NCBI GenBank assembly: GCA_964458555.1
Contig: CAYWJH010000060.1
Coordinates: forward strand, 1 to 19,344
Length of the DNA: 19,344 nt
DNA from: SLST01 sp964458555
Lineage (GTDB): Bacteria; Spirochaetota; Spirochaetia; DSM-27196; SLST01
Direction: 5' to 3'
The position numbers and the translations under genes were made by a program. Shown here piece by piece: positions 7,278 to 14,197 of the stretch; the stretch's first letter is position 1, and the number at the start of each line of letters is the position of its first letter. The notes beneath the pieces were generated by a model. The model was not told the origin of the DNA and ran no database searches. It saw only the letters and a list, made by a program, of their open reading frames with translations.

Positions 7278-9125
7278 CTACAGCATCTCCTCGAGCTCGG
7301 CGACCGCGGCGTCGAACCCTACGAGCGAATCGGCGAGGCGCGAGGGTCGGTTTCTCGCCATCCACACCCTCGCGAGCTCGTCGCGCAGCCGCACGAGCTG
7401 GTCCCGGTGTTCGCGCGCCGCCGTCTCGTCGAGCGAGCCACCGCCGCGCACCGCGCGCGCGAGCAGCACGCGCCGCGCCGCCTCGCGGTTCATCGCGTTG
7501 GCGAGCGCGAACTCCTCGAGCGCGGTCGCGAGGAACCGGGGTGTCTCGGCGCTGGGCGCTACCGGTACGCCGCTCTCGGCGAGGTCCGAGGCAGCGCCCA
7601 TCTTCGCCTCGAGCGCCTCGTCGGAGAGCTCGACCTTGTCGATGAGCGTGCGTGCCTGCGCGAAATCGCGGCCGAAGGCTTGAGGTTCCCGCAAGCTCTC
7701 GAGCAGCGCGTGGTACGCCCACTGTCCGTACTCGTCGTCGCCGATCGTTCGGAGGTACGACGCGAGCGCTCCGTTCTCGTCGCCGAAGACGCCGGCGGTG
7801 AACGCCCGCGTGAACTCGTCGCCCTCCGGGCCCGGCGTCCCGCCGTAGTTCCACGAGCACGCCGCGCCGTAGGCCGCTCCGTGCAGGCTCACGCCCAGGG
7901 TATTGCGGTGGCCGCCGTCGCCCCAGTCGGTGTTGAGGATCCCTTCGGCGTCGCACTCGCGCGCGATGCCTACAAACTGGTGGATGTTGCGCATGCTCAC
8001 GCCCAACCGCGTCCCGTGGCTCTGCCACCCGTTCGTGCCCGGACAGCAGACCAGCGGGAGTCCGGCTTCGGCGAATTCGTTGGTACGCGTGAGCATCCGT
8101 CCGTTCGGCGTGTAGTCCCAGTTGAGCAGTACGATCTCCGGCGGGAGGTCCGGGATGATCTCCGGGTGCTTCAGTACGATATCGCCCCACATGTTCATGC
8201 GCCGTCCGTGGCGCACCGAGAGGCGACGGAGCTCGAGCATCCAGTCGAGGTAGACGCGTCCCACGCCGACCTCGTCGGCCTTCTCCTTCGATCGTCCCTG
8301 GCCGAGCTCCCACGGCTCGTCGCCGCAGACGTTGAAGTCCACCGCGTCGAAGAGCGGCAGAAACTCGTCGTACATGTCGGCGACCAGATCGACGGAGCGG
8401 GGATCGAGCGGGTTGATCGTCGTGCCTCCCGGCAGGTCGCGGAAGCCGGGCAGCTCGCCCAGATCGGCGTACTCGGGGAGCATCAGGATCTTCTCGAAGT
8501 GTCCCAGGCTCGTGAGCGAGGGCACGAGCCTGACGTGGTGGAGCCGGCAGTGCTCGCCAATCGCGCGGATGTCTTCGGGGGTGAAGGGGGAGTATCCCTC
8601 GCCGATGTGCGGGTGCGAGGCGAAGGTGAAGACGTTCTCGACGTAGAGCTGGAGCTCGTTCAGCTTCCAGTGCGCGAGCCATTCGACCAGCTGTCGAATC
8701 GTGTCGACCTCCGGCACCTTCCCGCGGCTGCAGTCGACGTAGAAGCCGCGACGGGCGAAATCCGGCTCGTCGGCGATTTCGCACGCGGCGAGCGTGCGAC
8801 CTTCCGCGCGGACGATCTCGCGCAGCGTCTGGACGGCGTAATAGGCGCCGGCTGCCGTCGGTGCCGATATCATGATGCGCTCGGGGGTGATCGAGAGCTC
8901 GTAGCCGTCCGGGTTGGCGATCGCGCGCTTGCGACGCACGACGACCCCGGCGTTGTCCGTGCGCGTGGCGAAGCGTGCGCGGCAGCCTGTGGGCGCGAGC
9001 TCGTCGATGAGCTGACGCGCCGGCAGGCGATCCTCGTCGTGGATGCCGGCAATCGTGCATTCGTCGCCGAAGGAGAACGAGCCGGATCGGGGTGTGACCG
9101 AGCGTGGGGATACGAGTGGGGCCAT
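7278..9125 (-). CDS. GH20-like beta-N-acetylhexosaminidase family protein
   Basis: 615 residues from ATG 9125, which has GGAGG seven bases ahead. Residues about 55-120 look like the GH20 N-terminal domain (ISAPTAAGAYYAVQTLREI). The TIM barrel follows with RGFYVDCSRGKVP (127-138), a WKLNELQLYVEN strand (153-164), and NVCGDE with the Asp-Glu pair at D269-E270, where GH20 enzymes have their catalytic pair. A later NWDYTPN segment gives a barrel Trp, and a helical tail fills the last 150 residues. There is no signal peptide, so it should act in the cytoplasm, perhaps on imported amino-sugar oligosaccharides. The frame is open upstream to about 9650, but that part is antisense to the DUF4038 gene and was excluded. 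Exact specificity is unknown; the long C-terminal helical region is unlike small GH20 enzymes. Confidence 0.82.
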   Translation of the reverse strand: MAPLVSPRSVTPRSGSFSFGDECTIAGIHDEDRLPARQLIDELAPTGCRARFATRTDNAGVVVRRKRAIANPDGYELSITPERIMISAPTAAGAYYAVQTLREIVRAEGRTLAACEIADEPDFARRGFYVDCSRGKVPEVDTIRQLVEWLAHWKLNELQLYVENVFTFASHPHIGEGYSPFTPEDIRAIGEHCRLHHVRLVPSLTSLGHFEKILMLPEYADLGELPGFRDLPGGTTINPLDPRSVDLVADMYDEFLPLFDAVDFNVCGDEPWELGQGRSKEKADEVGVGRVYLDWMLELRRLSVRHGRRMNMWGDIVLKHPEIIPDLPPEIVLLNWDYTPNGRMLTRTNEFAEAGLPLVCCPGTNGWQSHGTRLGVSMRNIHQFVGIARECDAEGILNTDWGDGGHRNTLGVSLHGAAYGAACSWNYGGTPGPEGDEFTRAFTAGVFGDENGALASYLRTIGDDEYGQWAYHALLESLREPQAFGRDFAQARTLIDKVELSDEALEAKMGAASDLAESGVPVAPSAETPRFLATALEEFALANAMNREAARRVLLARAVRGGGSLDETAAREHRDQLVRLRDELARVWMARNRPSRLADSLVGFDAAVAELEEML

Positions 9126-9204
9126 AGGTTTTCCTCCGGGTTCAGCGTATGCCGATCGACCCGACTCGTGCAACCTCCGGCCCCGCGCTCTCCGGCGGCG
9201 CGAG

Positions 9205-10554
9205 CTACGTCTCGGTGGCGTCGAGTACGAGGAGCGAGTCGAGGTTGTGTTCCGGCACGAAGCGGAACAGACCGGTATTCGGCGTCTCGTACTCGTGGTC
9301 GAGCCGGCCCGCCTGGGGGTCGTAGACGCGCGCCCGAATGCGCGATCCGGCGAGACAGCTCGTGTCGAGGTCGGCGAGCCGGCGCACCGGGAGGTAGGCC
9401 ATGATCCATCGGCCTTCCGAGCAGCGCGCGACGGCGACGTGCGAGGCGGGGTCGGTATTCTGCTGTCCGGCGAAGTCGAGGCCGATCGCCATGCGGTCCG
9501 GCCAGGCCGGCGTCTGGCGGTGCGGCAGCAGGAGCTCCTGCGCGGGCACGCGGGTGGTGTAGGAGCGCTCCTCGAGCACCCGTCTGAGCAGCGCGAGCTG
9601 GCCGGAGCCCGGCGCGGACAGCGACTCGCGCCAGGTGGGCAGTCCCACATCGGCCCAGACGTGGATCCGGTCTCCCTCGCGGACGAGCTGCCGGATGGGG
9701 TCGCACCCGTAGGTGAACCCGGCCGCGCCGTGGAGGACGGTGCGGTAGTAGCTCTTGCGGACGTCGTAGTCGCTGAAGACCGCGGTGTACGGCTGTCCCT
9801 CGGGGCCGCCGCGAACGACGAACATGGGGCTCAGCTCGTAGTTGGGTTCCATGTCGAGGCACGGCTTTGCCGGTTGCTCGGCGAACAGCCGCTCGATGTA
9901 GAGGTAGCCGGGAATGTTCGGCTTGTAGTGGCTCGTCTGCAGCGCGTTGAACGCGAGCCACGGCTCGGCGTGGAAGATCGCCGACGTGCCCATCCCCGAT
10001 GGGTGGAACGCCGTCAGCCGACCGCCGCTGCCGCCGGCGCGGATGCCGTCGGCCATCGCGCGGATCGTATCGGCGTACTCCTGCTTCTGCACGGGGCTGT
10101 CCCCGCCGAGGATCCAGATGACGTTCGCCTGGTCGGCGAGCGCGTCGGAGAGCGTGCGGCAGTACTCGCGCGCTGAATCACGGTCCATGATTACCGGTCC
10201 GGCGGAGTTGGAGTGCTCGTTCCACTTGTCGCCCCATGTGGGGAGGATGCCCATGACGAGCCCGTACTCGCCGGCGATCGCGGTGATGCGGACGACGTAG
10301 TCGAGCCAGTCGGGGTTGATCCGCACCGCCCGCATGTCCTCGTCGGTCGCGAACGGGCGGACGCCGTACGCGTTCGGGGTGTTCGGTTCGAAGAGGTCGC
10401 GAAAGACGACCGCCTGGATCACGGTGAAGCCCTTCGCCGCGCGGTCGGCGAAGAGCTCGCGCGCCTCCTCTTCGCGAAGCTTGTTGAAGAGCATCCAGAC
10501 CGTGTCGGCGAGGTAGAAGAACGGAGAGCCGCCGGGGCTCTCGAAGTAGTGGCC
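9205..10554 (-). CDS. DUF4038 (apiosidase-like, GH140-related) glycoside hydrolase, 5' end lost in gap
   Basis: 449 codons are visible up to the assembly gap. The first residues (GHYFESPGGSPFFYLADTVW) are the typical beginning of the DUF4038 domain, so only a few N-terminal residues should be missing. Further family features are the EEEARELFADRAAKGF helix, FTVIQAVVF, WLDYVVRITAIAGEYGL, ANVIWILGGDSP and DMEPNYE, which carry the acidic residues expected for catalysis. The last 90 residues fit the small C-terminal domain often attached to DUF4038 (MAYLPVRRL, then RARVYDPQAG). Family members include a pectin apiosidase; the substrate here is not known. It lies 79 bases upstream of the GH20 gene on the same strand, a likely two-gene unit. 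Beyond the gap, a GGAGG plus ATG at 10699 could be its start, but that frame stops after five codons (see the post-gap feature). Confidence 0.82.
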   Translation of the reverse strand, partial: GHYFESPGGSPFFYLADTVWMLFNKLREEEARELFADRAAKGFTVIQAVVFRDLFEPNTPNAYGVRPFATDEDMRAVRINPDWLDYVVRITAIAGEYGLVMGILPTWGDKWNEHSNSAGPVIMDRDSAREYCRTLSDALADQANVIWILGGDSPVQKQEYADTIRAMADGIRAGGSGGRLTAFHPSGMGTSAIFHAEPWLAFNALQTSHYKPNIPGYLYIERLFAEQPAKPCLDMEPNYELSPMFVVRGGPEGQPYTAVFSDYDVRKSYYRTVLHGAAGFTYGCDPIRQLVREGDRIHVWADVGLPTWRESLSAPGSGQLALLRRVLEERSYTTRVPAQELLLPHRQTPAWPDRMAIGLDFAGQQNTDPASHVAVARCSEGRWIMAYLPVRRLADLDTSCLAGSRIRARVYDPQAGRLDHEYETPNTGLFRFVPEHNLDSLLVLDATET

Positions 10555-10654
10555 NNNNNNNNNNNNNNNNNNNNNNNNNNNNNNNNNNNNNNNNNNNNNN
10601 NNNNNNNNNNNNNNNNNNNNNNNNNNNNNNNNNNNNNNNNNNNNNNNNNNNNNN
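10555..10654. other. Assembly gap of exactly 100 N
   Basis: One hundred undetermined bases, the conventional placeholder for a scaffold join of unknown size. It removes the 5' end of the DUF4038 gene. Whether extra genes lie inside cannot be told. Confidence 0.99.
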
Positions 10655-10709
10655 TTCCAGCTCTCACACGCTTTGCTCGTACTACGCCAGATCGAGCATG
10701 ACTACCTCC
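10655..10709 (-). other. Post-gap fragment with a possible start site of the DUF4038 gene
   Basis: On the minus strand GGAGG (10709-10705) stands five bases before ATG (10699-10697), a well-placed start signal pointing into the gap. The frame reads MLDLA and then meets TAG at 10684-10682, and a TGA follows further on. Either the bases beside the gap contain errors or the start lies elsewhere. The fragment ends with Leu-Glu codons before the gap, compatible with the beta-strand that usually precedes the DUF4038 GHYFE segment, so the true gap may be short. Confidence 0.4.
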
Positions 10710-10792
10710 GGTTCCGAGCGGTTTGCAGATGGTTCTCCCTCAAGATGCGCGTACACGTGGGTCGATCCGGCTGGCACGCACGACCGGTGGCG

Positions 10793-10801
10793 TGGTAGGA
10801 T
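10793..10801 (+). promoter_or_regulatory. Weak extended -10 promoter candidate for the nucleoside hydrolase gene
   Basis: TGGTAGGAT (10793-10801) fits a TGn-extended -10 with TAGGAT as hexamer; no good -35 is seen. Transcription from it would begin near 10808, placing the hairpin at 10806-10828 at the very 5' end of the mRNA. The rest of the stretch from 10710 to 10792 shows nothing recognisable. Confidence 0.3.
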
Positions 10802-10805
10802 CCGG

Positions 10806-10828
10806 CCGTCCCGATAGCACCGGGACGG
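10806..10828 (+). promoter_or_regulatory. 8-bp hairpin overlapping the ribosome binding site
   Basis: CCGTCCCG (10806-10813) and CGGGACGG (10821-10828) pair perfectly around a seven-base ATAGCAC loop. The right arm shares two bases with the Shine-Dalgarno GGGAGG (10827-10832) of the gene starting at 10837. It could mask the ribosome site or protect the mRNA 5' end; neither can be shown here. Confidence 0.5.
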
Positions 10829-10836
10829 GAGGAATC

Positions 10837-11721
10837 GTGGACGAATCCGTAAGGCGCGTACCGTCTATCCCGCCGGCCGACCAACGCCTGCGCGTGGTGA
10901 TCGACAGCGATGCGAAGAACGAGATCGACGACCAGTACGCCATCGCGCTCGCGCTCGCGTGCCCCGAGCGCTTCGCGATCGAGGGGTTCGTGGGCGCCAA
11001 CTACGACAACTCGTGGGGCGGGCCGGGGAGCGTCGCGAAGTCGGTGGCGGAGATCGAGCTCGTGCTCGAGAAGGCAGGCATGCGCGGGCGTTTCCCGGTG
11101 CTCGCCGGCTCCGACCCCATGCGATACAGCCGGGAGCCCTCGCGGTCCGAAGGTGTCGATTTCATCGTCGAGCGGGCGATGGCGGCGACGCCGGACGATC
11201 CGCTGTGGATCGTGAGCCTCGGCTCGGCGACGAACATCGCCTCGGCGTGGCTCGCGAGGCCGGAAATCGCCGATCGTGTCGTCGCCTTCTGGCACGGCCG
11301 CACGCACTGGCCCGAGAAGTGCGCGAACTTCAACGTCTACGGCGACGTGCGCGCTGCGCGGTCGCTCTTCGCTTCGAATCTGCCCTTCGTGCTCTTCGAC
11401 ACGGGCACGTATCTGCGCGCGACGATGGAGGAGACCGAGCGGCGTCTCGCGGTGCATGGCGAGCTGGGGCGCTACCTGCACGAGTATCGTCGTGCCCGTC
11501 CTCACTGGATGACCGACGAGAAGGGGTTCTTCGATCTGGGCGATATCGCCGCGCTTGCCGATCCCGGTGTGGCGTGCTGGGAGGAGACCGGTTGTCCGGA
11601 GGTCGGCTGGGATCTGACGTATCGTTTCACCGGCGAGCCGGGCCGGATGCTCCGGTGCTATCACATCGACCGCGACGCAACGTTCGACCTGCTCTTCCGC
11701 AGCATGCGGGTGTTTTCGTAG
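10837..11721 (+). CDS. Nucleoside hydrolase family (IUNH-like) protein
   Basis: 294 residues from GTG 10837, chosen because GGGAGG stands four bases ahead; the frame is open further upstream to 10723 but that stretch lacks family similarity. Family features: the Ca-binding Asp cluster D23, D25, D31, D32 in DSDAKNEIDD, SLGSATNIA (128-136), NFNVYGD (164-170), and D236 in LGDIAAL. The classic motif is D-x-D-x-G-x-D-D; here two extra residues separate the Asp pairs, a subgroup variation. The family cleaves the N-glycosidic bond of nucleosides to give a base and ribose, but the substrate of this subgroup is not certain. The next gene, 12 bases downstream, is an RpiB-type isomerase, suggesting that the released pentose is used. 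No signal peptide. Confidence 0.85.
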   Translation: MDESVRRVPSIPPADQRLRVVIDSDAKNEIDDQYAIALALACPERFAIEGFVGANYDNSWGGPGSVAKSVAEIELVLEKAGMRGRFPVLAGSDPMRYSREPSRSEGVDFIVERAMAATPDDPLWIVSLGSATNIASAWLARPEIADRVVAFWHGRTHWPEKCANFNVYGDVRAARSLFASNLPFVLFDTGTYLRATMEETERRLAVHGELGRYLHEYRRARPHWMTDEKGFFDLGDIAALADPGVACWEETGCPEVGWDLTYRFTGEPGRMLRCYHIDRDATFDLLFRSMRVFS

Positions 11722-11733
11722 AGAGGGGAAGCT

Positions 11734-12240
11734 ATGCCGACCGACACAGACCGTCGTATCTGGATCGCCAACGACCACGGTGGCTACACCACGAAGGTCG
11801 AGCTCGTCCGGTACTTCGAGGACCACGATGTCCGATACCGCGACCTGGGGTGCGAGAGTGAGGAGATCGTACGGTATCCGTACTACGCCGGCGAGGTCGC
11901 GAGCGCGATCTCGCGCGGGGAGATCGCTCGCGGTGTGCTCATCTGCTCGACCGGGATCGGCATGAGCCTCGTGGCCAACCGCTATCGCGGCGTGCGCGCC
12001 TCGCACTGCACGAGCACCTACCAGGCCCGGATGACGAGGGCGCACAACGACTCGAACATCCTCTGCCTGGGCGGCAGGGTCACCGGCGTGTTCGAGGCGA
12101 TCGACATGCTCGCCGTCTGGCTCGCGACCGCGTACGAGGGCGGTCGTCACGATATCTCGCTCGGACTGCTCGAGGAGGCCGAGCGGAGCATCGCCGAGGT
12201 CGGAGATTGGGACCCGTCGCGGATTGTCGAGCGGCGATAG
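11734..12240 (+). CDS. RpiB/LacA/LacB family sugar-phosphate isomerase
   Basis: 168 residues, somewhat longer than the usual 145-155, with the surplus mainly in a C-terminal helix (LLEEAERSIAEVG). Family markers are NDHGGY (D14, H15; normally DHAGF), the phosphate and active-site loop LICSTGIGMS with C71 and T73 (Gly before Thr in most RpiB is Ser here), and HNDSNILCLGGR (H104, N105). It interconverts aldose and ketose phosphates such as ribose 5-phosphate and ribulose 5-phosphate. GAGGGGAA precedes the ATG by a few bases. It follows the nucleoside hydrolase-like gene with a 12-base gap and is surely in the same operon. The motif differences leave open a substrate other than ribose 5-phosphate, such as allose or galactose 6-phosphate. 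Confidence 0.88.
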   Translation: MPTDTDRRIWIANDHGGYTTKVELVRYFEDHDVRYRDLGCESEEIVRYPYYAGEVASAISRGEIARGVLICSTGIGMSLVANRYRGVRASHCTSTYQARMTRAHNDSNILCLGGRVTGVFEAIDMLAVWLATAYEGGRHDISLGLLEEAERSIAEVGDWDPSRIVERR

Positions 12241-12284
12241 CGGGCGCCGTTCCGCGCGACGAACCGCCCTGACGACAACTGCGC

Positions 12285-12311
12285 TTGTAACCTGAGCAAA
12301 CTGGTGATACT
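12285..12311 (+). promoter_or_regulatory. Weak promoter candidate for the desaturase gene
   Basis: TTGTAA (12285-12290), 15 bases, then GATACT (12306-12311), each with four consensus matches; the spacing is short. The GTG start of the desaturase follows only eight bases after the -10, so the transcript would be leaderless or nearly so, in agreement with the missing Shine-Dalgarno sequence. Confidence 0.3.
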
Positions 12312-12319
12312 CTGGCGAA

Positions 12320-13393
12320 GTGAGTGAGATCGCTACGTGGAATCCGCTGACCGAGTGGAGCCCGAGAAAAATAGACTGGGTGCGCGTGAACATCTCGCGC
12401 GACGACCTGCGCCGGTTCACGACGCGGAGCGACGCGAAGGGGCTGCTCTACGCCATCTCGTTTCTGCTGCTCATCGGCGCGACCGGGACGCTCGCCTACC
12501 TCGCCTTCGCGAGCCAACGGTGGGTGCTCATGGCGCTCGCGCTCTACGTCCACGGCACCTTCTACGGGTTCTTCGGCAACGCGATCCACGAGCTGTCGCA
12601 CAAGACGGTCTTCGCGAGCAGGTGGCTGAACGTGGGCTTCACGACGCTCTACGGAATTCTCTACTGGCCGTACAGCCCGCACCTCTACCGCCTCAGCCAT
12701 ACGAAGTTCCACCACCAGTACACCCTCCATCACGGCAGCGACGGAGAGGACGTGCCCGGCTATGTAGAGCTCGAGCCGCGGCTCATCTTTGACCTCTTCT
12801 TCCGCGTCATCCACGTGAAGTCGCTCATCCACAACCTCTATCGGCTTTTCACGATCACGCCGACGAGCAAGGGGTGGCGAGGCCGCGGCCCGAAGCTCGA
12901 TACGTGGGAACGCTTCGTGCTCGAGAAGGCGAGCGAGAAGGAGCGGCGTCAGGTCTACCGGCTCGCGGTGGCGAACCTCGTGATCCACGTGGGCTTCACC
13001 GCCGCGTGCATCGCGACCGGGCTCAGGTTCCTCCCGCTGCTCGTCACCTTTGCGCCCTTCTACGGCGCCCGCTTCATGGGGTTCATGGCCGGCATCCACC
13101 AGCACGCCGCGTGCGAGGCGAATCACCCCGACTTCCGCGTTTCCTGCGGCGACGCGATCCTCGACCCGCTCACCTCGTTCCTGTACTGGCGGATGGAGTA
13201 CCACCTCGAGCACCACATGTTCGCAGCGATCCCGTGCTACAACCTGAAGGCGTTCAGCCGCTTCGTCGCCGACCAGCTCCCACCGAAGGAGTGGGCGATC
13301 CCGCGGATCTTCAAGCTCGACAAAGCGTGCCGCGAGAAGTGGGGCTCCTACCAGCGGTGGCGCGACGAGCACGGACGGTACAAGGGGTTCTGA
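12320..13393 (+). CDS. Membrane fatty acid desaturase (di-iron, three His-box type)
   Basis: 357 residues. It introduces a double bond, or a similar oxidation, into an acyl chain at the inner membrane, using O2 and a di-iron centre. The three histidine boxes are complete: HELSH (90-94), HTKFHH (127-132) and HLEHH (295-299); a further GIHQHAACEANH segment (259-269) adds His residues near the third helix pair. Hydrophobic segments at about 41-63, 67-88, 105-118 and 215-255 give the usual two pairs of membrane spans. GTG 12320 is the first possible start after an in-frame TGA; there is no clear ribosome site. It is not obviously linked in function to its neighbours. The requirement for O2 suggests that the organism meets oxygen. 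Beta-carotene ketolase or alkane hydroxylase-like roles in the same superfamily are less likely but possible. Confidence 0.88.
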   Translation: MSEIATWNPLTEWSPRKIDWVRVNISRDDLRRFTTRSDAKGLLYAISFLLLIGATGTLAYLAFASQRWVLMALALYVHGTFYGFFGNAIHELSHKTVFASRWLNVGFTTLYGILYWPYSPHLYRLSHTKFHHQYTLHHGSDGEDVPGYVELEPRLIFDLFFRVIHVKSLIHNLYRLFTITPTSKGWRGRGPKLDTWERFVLEKASEKERRQVYRLAVANLVIHVGFTAACIATGLRFLPLLVTFAPFYGARFMGFMAGIHQHAACEANHPDFRVSCGDAILDPLTSFLYWRMEYHLEHHMFAAIPCYNLKAFSRFVADQLPPKEWAIPRIFKLDKACREKWGSYQRWRDEHGRYKGF

Positions 13394-13419
13394 GGACGCT
13401 ACACGCAGGGGAGCACTCC

Positions 13420-13591
13420 ATGGGCATCACCAGAATCGTCGGCGATCGGCAGGTTCGACGGCGAGGCGTACCAGATCGGCTTCATCGACGTCTGCCACCG
13501 GCCGTATCCGGAGATCTGCGACGCGGCCCGGACCACGCACGAGCGCCTTACGGGCGTCGTCACGAGCCCCTACGGGGTCGTGCGCTCGTAG
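13420..13591 (+). pseudogene. Small frameshifted gene remnant
   Basis: A good start signal, GGGGAG (13408-13413) six bases before ATG 13420, opens MGITRI, but this frame soon loses coding character. The strongly G/C-third-position frame is another one. It reads IGRFDGEAYQIGF, then IDVCHRPYPEICDAARTTH, then ERLTGVV, and ends VTSPYGVVRS before TAG at 13589-13591. Omitting ten bases bounded by an ATCG repeat (about 13435-13448) would join the start to this frame as MGITRIGRFDGEAYQ and give roughly 53 residues. The upstream part of the coding frame contains no start codon after the desaturase stop. I do not recognise the protein. Its end overlaps the convergent secreted-protein gene by 22 bases. 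It may be a decayed gene, a recent duplication within a live gene, or an assembly error. Confidence 0.5.
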
Positions 13592-14061
13592 CTGACGCCG
13601 CCGCGCTTTCCCTCCGACCACGACAGGAAGGTCACGTCGATGAACACGCCCTCCTCACGGATGAACATGACGAGGTCCTTTCCCTCGACGTCTTTCGGCG
13701 ATCCTACCGTGGGCCGAAACGGCGCGAACTCGAGGTCGCGCAGGTTATCGGTCGTGCCGACCGCCCAAAGCGTCCCAACCGGACTCTCCTGCTTCGAGTA
13801 CCGGTCGCGCTGCGCAACGTTGAAGATCTGGCCGCCCTCATTTCCACGCGTGATCCAGACGCTGTCCGTGATTCGGTCCTGGTTCTCTTCGAGCGTCGGC
13901 TCGGCGCCGTCGGGCTTGGTGAACGTGATCCTCTCGCCGGTCCAGACGTCGAACTGGTCCAATTCTTCCTCGGTGAACTCCTGGCCACCCTCTGCGAATG
14001 CCCCGCCCGCGATGAACGCAAGCGAGATGCTGAGCAGAACGAGCTGGTGAAATCGGTGCAT
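13570..14061 (-). CDS. Secreted protein of unknown function
   Basis: 163 residues with a clear signal peptide: a basic start (MHRFHQ), a hydrophobic core (LVLLSISLAFIAGG) and a likely cleavage site after AFA at about 23. The mature part has a FTKPDGAEPTLEENQDRIT segment, then VWITRGNEGGQIFN, and ends with DVTFLSWSEG and GGVSYERTTP. It looks like a small all-beta domain seen in other secreted bacterial proteins; I cannot name a function. There is no lipobox Cys, so it should be released into the periplasm or exported. GGAGG lies five bases before the ATG, and a promoter is predicted at 14124-14152. It is divergent from the gene at 14198 and its 3' end overlaps the small remnant on the other strand. 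Confidence 0.8.
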   Translation of the reverse strand: MHRFHQLVLLSISLAFIAGGAFAEGGQEFTEEELDQFDVWTGERITFTKPDGAEPTLEENQDRITDSVWITRGNEGGQIFNVAQRDRYSKQESPVGTLWAVGTTDNLRDLEFAPFRPTVGSPKDVEGKDLVMFIREEGVFIDVTFLSWSEGKRGGVSYERTTP

Positions 14062-14123
14062 ATGGTCCTCCTACGGCTAAAGAGTACGTATTAGGCATTT
14101 TGGAGGGCAAGAAGAATCGCGCT

Positions 14124-14152
14124 GGATAAGGGGGAAATCACCGATCTGTCAA
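14124..14152 (-). promoter_or_regulatory. Candidate promoter of the secreted-protein gene
   Basis: On the minus strand a perfect TTGACA (14152-14147) is followed after 17 bases by TTATCC (14129-14124), a poor -10. The transcript would have a leader of about 55 bases before the ATG at 14061, with room for the GGAGG seen there. Confidence 0.45.
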
Positions 14153-14160
14153 GGAAAACT

Positions 14161-14188
14161 TTGAAAAAGTTGCAGAAGTCGGTATATT
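14161..14188 (+). promoter_or_regulatory. Candidate promoter, divergent, for the gene at 14198
   Basis: TTGAAA (14161-14166) and TATATT (14183-14188) each match five of six consensus bases, with a 16-base spacer. It is back to back with the minus-strand promoter, the two -35 hexamers being eight bases apart. An AACTT-5-AAGTT inverted repeat (14157-14171) covers the plus -35 and could bind a regulator. This stretch is clearly AT-richer than the rest of the window. Confidence 0.6.
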
Positions 14189-14197
14189 AGGCGGGAG

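Noticed and set aside
9126..9650. N-terminal extension of the GH20-like protein to 790 residues
   Set aside because: The extension is antisense-frame overlap with the DUF4038 gene; ATG 9125 has GGAGG and matches the family start.
10655..10699. Reading through TAG/TGA near the gap as recoding, such as selenocysteine
   Set aside because: There is no SECIS-like structure to judge, the first stop is TAG, and error or misassembly beside a gap is simpler.
12242..12270. GGGCG/CGCCC inverted repeat after the RpiB gene as a terminator
   Set aside because: Only five pairs with a loop of about 19 bases and no T run; too weak to call.
10702..12420. A 572-residue minus-strand open frame
   Set aside because: It is antisense to the nucleoside hydrolase and RpiB genes, whose motifs are clear, and its own translation has low-complexity Arg/His/Val composition.
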